Source: Actinomycetes bacterium
GTDB lineage: Bacteria > Actinomycetota > Actinomycetes > Mycobacteriales > Mycobacteriaceae
DNA: 64,000 nucleotides
Reading direction: 5' to 3'
NCBI GenBank assembly: GCA_023432405.1
Contig: JAEYUQ010000001.1
Location: 1-64,000 of the forward strand
In this document: positions 60,380 through 64,000 of the stretch, piece by piece
Position numbering within the stretch: the stretch's first letter is position 1
How the letters are laid out: every line of letters starts with the position of its first letter
Program-made: the position numbers and the translations under genes
The notes under the pieces: generated by a model
What the model was told of the DNA's origin: nothing
The model's input: the letters and a program-made list of their open reading frames with translations, nothing else
The model's database searches: none

Positions 60380-61168
60380 ATGCGCATTGCTCGTATTGCA
60401 ACTCCTGAGGCCTTGACCTTTGCCACAGTGGAATCTGACGGCACTTTCAGAGCTATTGCTGGTCACCCCTTTCAGGAACCTCAGTACACAGGGAAAACCT
60501 ATACGGCTCAGGATGTGAGGCTTTTAGCCCCAATCCTGCCGAGCAAAATTGTGGCTATGGGGTATAACTACCGAGATCACGTTGCTGATATGGCTCAGCG
60601 CACTGCTCCCGTCACACCCCCTAGCCTGTTTTTGATACCGCCCACGGCTGTTATTGGGCCGGGCGCTGCGATTAAAATTCCGGATTTTGCCAAGCAGGTG
60701 GAGTTTGAAGCAGAACTGGGACTTGTGATTGGAAAACCTGTGAAGAACGTCAAGAAAGAAGAGTGGCGTTCTGCTGTGTTGGGGTTCACTATTGTCAATG
60801 ACGTCTCTTCCCGCAGTTTGCAGTTCAGCGACGGGCAGTGGGCGCGTGCGAAAAGTATAGATACTTTCTTGCCCATCGGCCCCTGGATTGAGACGGACGT
60901 GGACAAGTTTGATCTGGAGAATCACCCTATCAAGGCTCATCTCACCCATGATGGGCACACGGACACTAAGCAAGATTCCAGTACACGTCACATGATTATG
61001 AGTCCAGGGGAGATCATTGAGATGATTTCTGCCTCCATGACTCTTCTGCCTGGAGATGTTATTGCTACTGGATCGCCCGCTGGAAATGCTGAGATGGTAC
61101 CGGGGGACACCATCACCATTGAGGTTCCTGGGCTTGGAGAACTGACTAATCCAGTGACTCGTGCCTAA
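60380..61168 (+). CDS. Fumarylacetoacetate hydrolase-family protein
   Basis: The 262-residue enzyme has the FAH fold seen in acylpyruvases and oxaloacetate decarboxylases. Metal ligands lie in VEFEAELGLVIGKP and in FTIVNDVSSRSLQ; other signatures are AMGYNYRDHV, the DTFLPIGPWI block and the LPGDVIATGSPAG end. This order (leuB, FAH, gltX) matches M. tuberculosis. The natural substrate is not determinable from sequence. It converges with the isochorismate synthase gene. Confidence 0.9.
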   Translation: MRIARIATPEALTFATVESDGTFRAIAGHPFQEPQYTGKTYTAQDVRLLAPILPSKIVAMGYNYRDHVADMAQRTAPVTPPSLFLIPPTAVIGPGAAIKIPDFAKQVEFEAELGLVIGKPVKNVKKEEWRSAVLGFTIVNDVSSRSLQFSDGQWARAKSIDTFLPIGPWIETDVDKFDLENHPIKAHLTHDGHTDTKQDSSTRHMIMSPGEIIEMISASMTLLPGDVIATGSPAGNAEMVPGDTITIEVPGLGELTNPVTRA

Positions 61169-61179
61169 AGAGAATGGTG

Positions 61180-61209
61180 GTTCTAGAGGCCTAGGTTCTA
61201 GAGGCCTAG
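61180..61209. repeat. Tandem 15-bp duplication at the end of the isochorismate synthase gene
   Basis: GTTCTAGAGGCCTAG occurs twice in direct succession (61180-61194, 61195-61209). The second copy contains the stop and final Leu-Gly-Leu codons of the minus-strand gene; the first repeats the same codons beyond the stop. It looks like recent slippage. Confidence 0.8.
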
Positions 61210-62322
61210 GGCGCGCAGGATTGTTTTCAGCTTTGCGTTTGTCTCCTCCAGCTCAGAGTCTGGGTTGGAGTTCGCCACAATTCCTCCACCTGCCCAAGCC
61301 CGGGCCGTTGTGCCGTCTCCAGATACTTCGGCACAGCGGATAGCCACCATATACTCGCCGTCGCCGGTCCTGTCAGACCAACCGACGGCTCCAGAATAGA
61401 AGCGCCGAGGGGCTTCTATCTCCTGAATAATGCCCTCTGCCAGTTCAGTGGGGGTACCACAAATGGCAGGGGTGGGGTGGACCCTCAATGCAAGTTCCAA
61501 AGCAGTAAGACCTGGATCTTTCAAGGTTCCCACAATAGGAGTAGCAAGATGCCACACCTCATTAGTGCGGGTGAGTTCGGGCCTGTCCGGAACGTTGAGG
61601 TGGGTACACAATGGAGCCAGAAGACGGTGTAAATGCTCCACTACATAACGATGTTCTGCTAGGTCTTTTGCTGAGCTGAGAAGCTGTTGTGCAGTCTGGG
61701 TATCAACCTCCGGGTCTGAACTTCTCGGCGCTGATCCAGCCAGAGGGTAGGCCGAGACGTTTGGGCCCTGTTTCTTCACTAACACTTCTGGAGAACAGCC
61801 CACCAACATGGCACCGGGAACACCACCCGGGGTGAGATCCGCAATGAAGCCGTCCCGGTGATAGGAGGTATCAATGAGACGAGCTGCCACCAATCGTGGA
61901 TCCACCGGCGTGTCAAAGGTGATGTCCACTGCTCTGGCCAGCACCACCTTGTCAAGGGCGGTGCGCTCTATAGTGCGCACCGCTGCTGCAACTCGCTGTC
62001 TGTGTTCCTCAGGGCTAGGCTCAAAACCAGCTACGCGAGCCCGTAACACGGATCCAGGCCCGTGCCGATAATAGGCGTGAGGTTCCAACGTGGCGTCTTC
62101 ACGGATGATACTTTCCGGAACTGTCAACGCAGCAGGGGAGTTGAGGTCAAAGGGGAGTGCTCCTACCACCATCTGCACGCTGCCCTTGCGTAAAAGGTCA
62201 ATGGCCTCCTCGGGATCACTGATACCCTGGCGGCTACCCTGTGTGCGAACGGAGCCCGTTCGACGAGATAACAAGAAGTCCGGGGCAGTAGATGGACGAT
62301 GAGCACATGGGGAGTCAGACAC
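61198..62322 (-). CDS. Isochorismate synthase (MenF/EntC family)
   Basis: The 374-residue chorismate-binding enzyme converts chorismate to isochorismate, the entry to menaquinone or to siderophores. Signatures include ALDKVVLARAVDI, the PGAMLVGCSPEVLVKKQG region, PLAGSAPRS, the HPTPAICGTP block and RRFYSGAVGW near the end, followed by ANSNPDSELEETNAKLKTIL (in outline). No siderophore genes are nearby, so menaquinone synthesis is the likelier role. It is divergent from gltX with overlapping start regions. Confidence 0.88.
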   Translation of the reverse strand: MSDSPCAHRPSTAPDFLLSRRTGSVRTQGSRQGISDPEEAIDLLRKGSVQMVVGALPFDLNSPAALTVPESIIREDATLEPHAYYRHGPGSVLRARVAGFEPSPEEHRQRVAAAVRTIERTALDKVVLARAVDITFDTPVDPRLVAARLIDTSYHRDGFIADLTPGGVPGAMLVGCSPEVLVKKQGPNVSAYPLAGSAPRSSDPEVDTQTAQQLLSSAKDLAEHRYVVEHLHRLLAPLCTHLNVPDRPELTRTNEVWHLATPIVGTLKDPGLTALELALRVHPTPAICGTPTELAEGIIQEIEAPRRFYSGAVGWSDRTGDGEYMVAIRCAEVSGDGTTARAWAGGGIVANSNPDSELEETNAKLKTILRALGL

Positions 62323-62354
62323 GGCACACCAGTGTACCGGCTACCATAAGGGAC

Positions 62355-63845
62355 ATGACTTCAGACGTTCGCGTTCGCTTTTGTCCCTCGCCTACTGGCA
62401 CTCCACACGTAGGAATGGTGCGCACTGCTCTCTTCAACTGGGCGTATGCACGGCATACCGGGGGAAAACTGATTTTCCGTATCGAAGATACCGATGCTGC
62501 TCGGGACTCCGAGGAGTCTTACCAAGCTATTGTTGATTCCCTCACGTGGCTGGGCTTGGATTGGGACGAGGGCGTCGTCAAGGGAGGTCCACATGAACCT
62601 TACCGGCAGTCTCAGCGGATGGACATTTACAAAGATGTCCTTCAAAAACTTATCGACGCCGGTGAAGTCTATCCTGCCTATTCCACTGCGCAGGAGGTGG
62701 AGGAACGGCATAAGGCGAAAGGTGAGGATCCTAAACTGGGTTATGACAACTTTGACCGTGACCTCACCGAGGAACAACGCGCAGCTTTTGAGGCAGAAGG
62801 ACGCAAGCCGGTATGGCGCTTGAAGATGCCTCAGAAGGATTGGCGCTGGTATGACCTGGTGCGCGGTGACATGGAGTTTAAAGCTGCCACTCAACCAGAT
62901 TATGTGGTTGCTCGTTCCACGGGGGATCCGCTCTACACATTGGTTAATCCTGTGGACGACGCCCTCATGGGTATCAATTATGTGTTGCGCGGCGAGGATT
63001 TGCTGCCCTCGACGCCGCGACAGTTGGCGCTGTACGAGGCTCTTCAGCGCATTGGGGTGGCCAAGGAAATCCCGCAGTTTGGCCACCTTCCCTTTGTGAT
63101 GGGCGAGGGTAACAAGAAGCTGTCTAAGCGTGACCCTCAGTCCAATCTGTTTAACCATCGCGACGCTGGGATTATCCCGGAGGGCATGATTAACTACCTA
63201 GCTCTTCTGGGGTGGTCCCTCAAGGGAGACCGTGACATTTTTACCCGGGATGAACTAGTGGAGAACTTTGATGTTGCGGATGTCCTAGGTAACCCTGCAC
63301 GCTTTGACCAGAAGAAGCTGGAGGCCATTAACGCGGATCATATACGCCTTCTGGAGTCTGATGACTTCGAGCAGCGCCTGCGCCAGTATTTGACTGAGTA
63401 CACAGATTTTCCGGCTGACTATCCTGCGGACAAATTCGCCTTCGCTGCCACCCTTGTGCAAACCCGCATCAAGATGCTGGGAGATGCCTACGATTTGCTG
63501 AAGTTCTTGGCCGTGGCAGATGGTGATCTCACTATTGACGAGAAGTCTGCAAAGAAGAACCTCAAAGACGATGCCGTGGAGTATCTCAAGGAAGGCGTGG
63601 AGGTCTTAGAGCAGGTATCCACTTGGGACGCAGAGCATATCGAGGCGGCACTGCACACTCGGCTCTTGGATGAGCTGGAGTTCAAACCTCGAAAGGCTTT
63701 CGGCGCGCTACGAGTAGCGGTGACGGGGGCTGCGGTGTCTCCACCGCTGTTTGAGTCTATGGAGCTTCTCGGGAAGGAATCCACGCTCGCCAGGATGAAA
63801 GCAGCCCAGAAATTTACTCCCTGGAGTCCCGAGACAGCTTCGTAG
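62355..63845 (+). CDS. gltX: Glutamyl-tRNA synthetase
   Basis: This class I synthetase charges tRNA-Glu and, since GatCAB is present, probably also tRNA-Gln. From ATG 62355 (MTSDVRVRFCPSPTGTPHVG) the product has 496 residues. The HIGH motif is HVGM and the KMSKS motif is KLSKR. The anticodon-binding helical domain ends with the RVAVTGAAVSPPLFE block. A frame upstream to 62292 overlaps the divergent gene and is not needed. No tRNA gene was seen in the 155 bases that follow. Confidence 0.96.
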   Translation: MTSDVRVRFCPSPTGTPHVGMVRTALFNWAYARHTGGKLIFRIEDTDAARDSEESYQAIVDSLTWLGLDWDEGVVKGGPHEPYRQSQRMDIYKDVLQKLIDAGEVYPAYSTAQEVEERHKAKGEDPKLGYDNFDRDLTEEQRAAFEAEGRKPVWRLKMPQKDWRWYDLVRGDMEFKAATQPDYVVARSTGDPLYTLVNPVDDALMGINYVLRGEDLLPSTPRQLALYEALQRIGVAKEIPQFGHLPFVMGEGNKKLSKRDPQSNLFNHRDAGIIPEGMINYLALLGWSLKGDRDIFTRDELVENFDVADVLGNPARFDQKKLEAINADHIRLLESDDFEQRLRQYLTEYTDFPADYPADKFAFAATLVQTRIKMLGDAYDLLKFLAVADGDLTIDEKSAKKNLKDDAVEYLKEGVEVLEQVSTWDAEHIEAALHTRLLDELEFKPRKAFGALRVAVTGAAVSPPLFESMELLGKESTLARMKAAQKFTPWSPETAS

Positions 63846-63926
63846 AGAGTAGCTGTGGAGAAATACTGTAAATCGTGGCTCAACTGACTGGAGAGCCCCA
63901 CTTATTCCCCTGAACTGGCGATTTGG

Positions 63927-64000
63927 TTGCTTCAGTGGCTTATGGTTATAGTATTCCTCGTTGTTCACGGCCTGGTAGTGACTGTATTGCCACCCCCAGG
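63927..64000 (+). CDS. Start of a membrane protein, cut by the window edge
   Basis: From TTG 63927 (or ATG 63942) an open frame encodes a strongly hydrophobic segment around WLMVIVFLVVHGLVVTVL and runs off the window. It looks like the first transmembrane helix of a membrane protein, but the fragment is too short to name. Confidence 0.3.
   Translation, partial: MLQWLMVIVFLVVHGLVVTVLPPP

Noticed and set aside
63846..64000. tRNA gene expected downstream of gltX
   Set aside because: I could not fold a cloverleaf with a conserved T-arm in these bases; the end reads better as the start of a membrane protein.

Overview
The window is a 64 kb chromosome segment from a member of the Mycobacteriales with moderate G+C, most likely a Corynebacterium or a close relative. 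Three things point there. The core gene order matches that group: rho-prfA-prmC-sua5-wecA-atpIBEFHAGDC-DUF2550-nucS, then glgE-glgB, etfBA-cysteine desulfurase-mnmA-ligA-gatCA-pfkA-gatB, ilvD-cfp6-mscCG, ilvBNC, serA, leuB and gltX. A MscCG-type mechanosensitive channel lies head to head with ilvBNC, as in Corynebacterium glutamicum. The repair and carbon-storage genes are lineage-typical (NucS/EndoMS, GlgE). No rRNA, tRNA or CRISPR array was found.

Layout. 1-1.5 kb: small AT-rich accessory genes for secreted proteins. 1.7-4.2 kb (minus): a ModA-like lipoprotein and an acyl-CoA-ligase-like enzyme. 4.5-10.2 kb: transcription termination, translation termination, tRNA modification and cell-wall initiation. 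10.3-10.9 kb: an inserted two-gene unit (61-aa peptide plus four-helix membrane protein). 11.1-19.1 kb: a complete F1Fo ATP synthase operon closed by a strong terminator. 19.2-20.4 kb: DUF2550 and the mismatch endonuclease NucS. 20.4-23.7 kb: an AT-rich accessory island with small secreted and membrane proteins and two abutting IS fragments. 23.7-29.3 kb: thiamine-binding protein, thioredoxin/TPR co-chaperone, GlgB and GlgE. 29.4-44.3 kb: ABC ATPase, Nudix hydrolase, methyltransferase, electron-transfer flavoprotein, sulfur transfer and tRNA thiolation, DNA ligase, GatCAB amidotransferase and phosphofructokinase. 44.3-52.6 kb: HNH lipoprotein, ilvD, PH-domain protein, mscCG, then ilvBNC behind a leader-peptide attenuator. 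52.6-64 kb: DUF262 protein, a large lipoprotein, serA, YbjN-like protein, leuB, FAH-family enzyme, isochorismate synthase, gltX and the start of a membrane protein.

How the genes work together. IlvB, IlvN, IlvC and IlvD make branched-chain amino acid precursors, and LeuB continues to leucine. The leader peptide MIEFRLVLRVTGRHQP plus a competing terminator upstream of ilvB gives a classical attenuation switch. GatCAB together with a single GluRS implies Gln-tRNA(Gln) is made by transamidation. The cysteine desulfurase feeds MnmA.

Most unusual content. The first 1.5 kb and the 22 kb island carry two diverged copies of the same two-gene cassette. Its first gene encodes a small secreted cationic protein with two conserved cysteines; its second encodes an acidic cytosolic protein of 142-143 residues. 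The first copy is broken, or switched, by a +1 frameshift at an A6 tract exactly at the signal-peptide/mature junction. Upstream of that copy is a secreted four-cysteine protein whose pattern resembles the tendamistat fold. Two more units in the window pair a small secreted or short peptide gene with a small membrane protein. All look like exported effector plus partner modules, but function is inferred from layout only.
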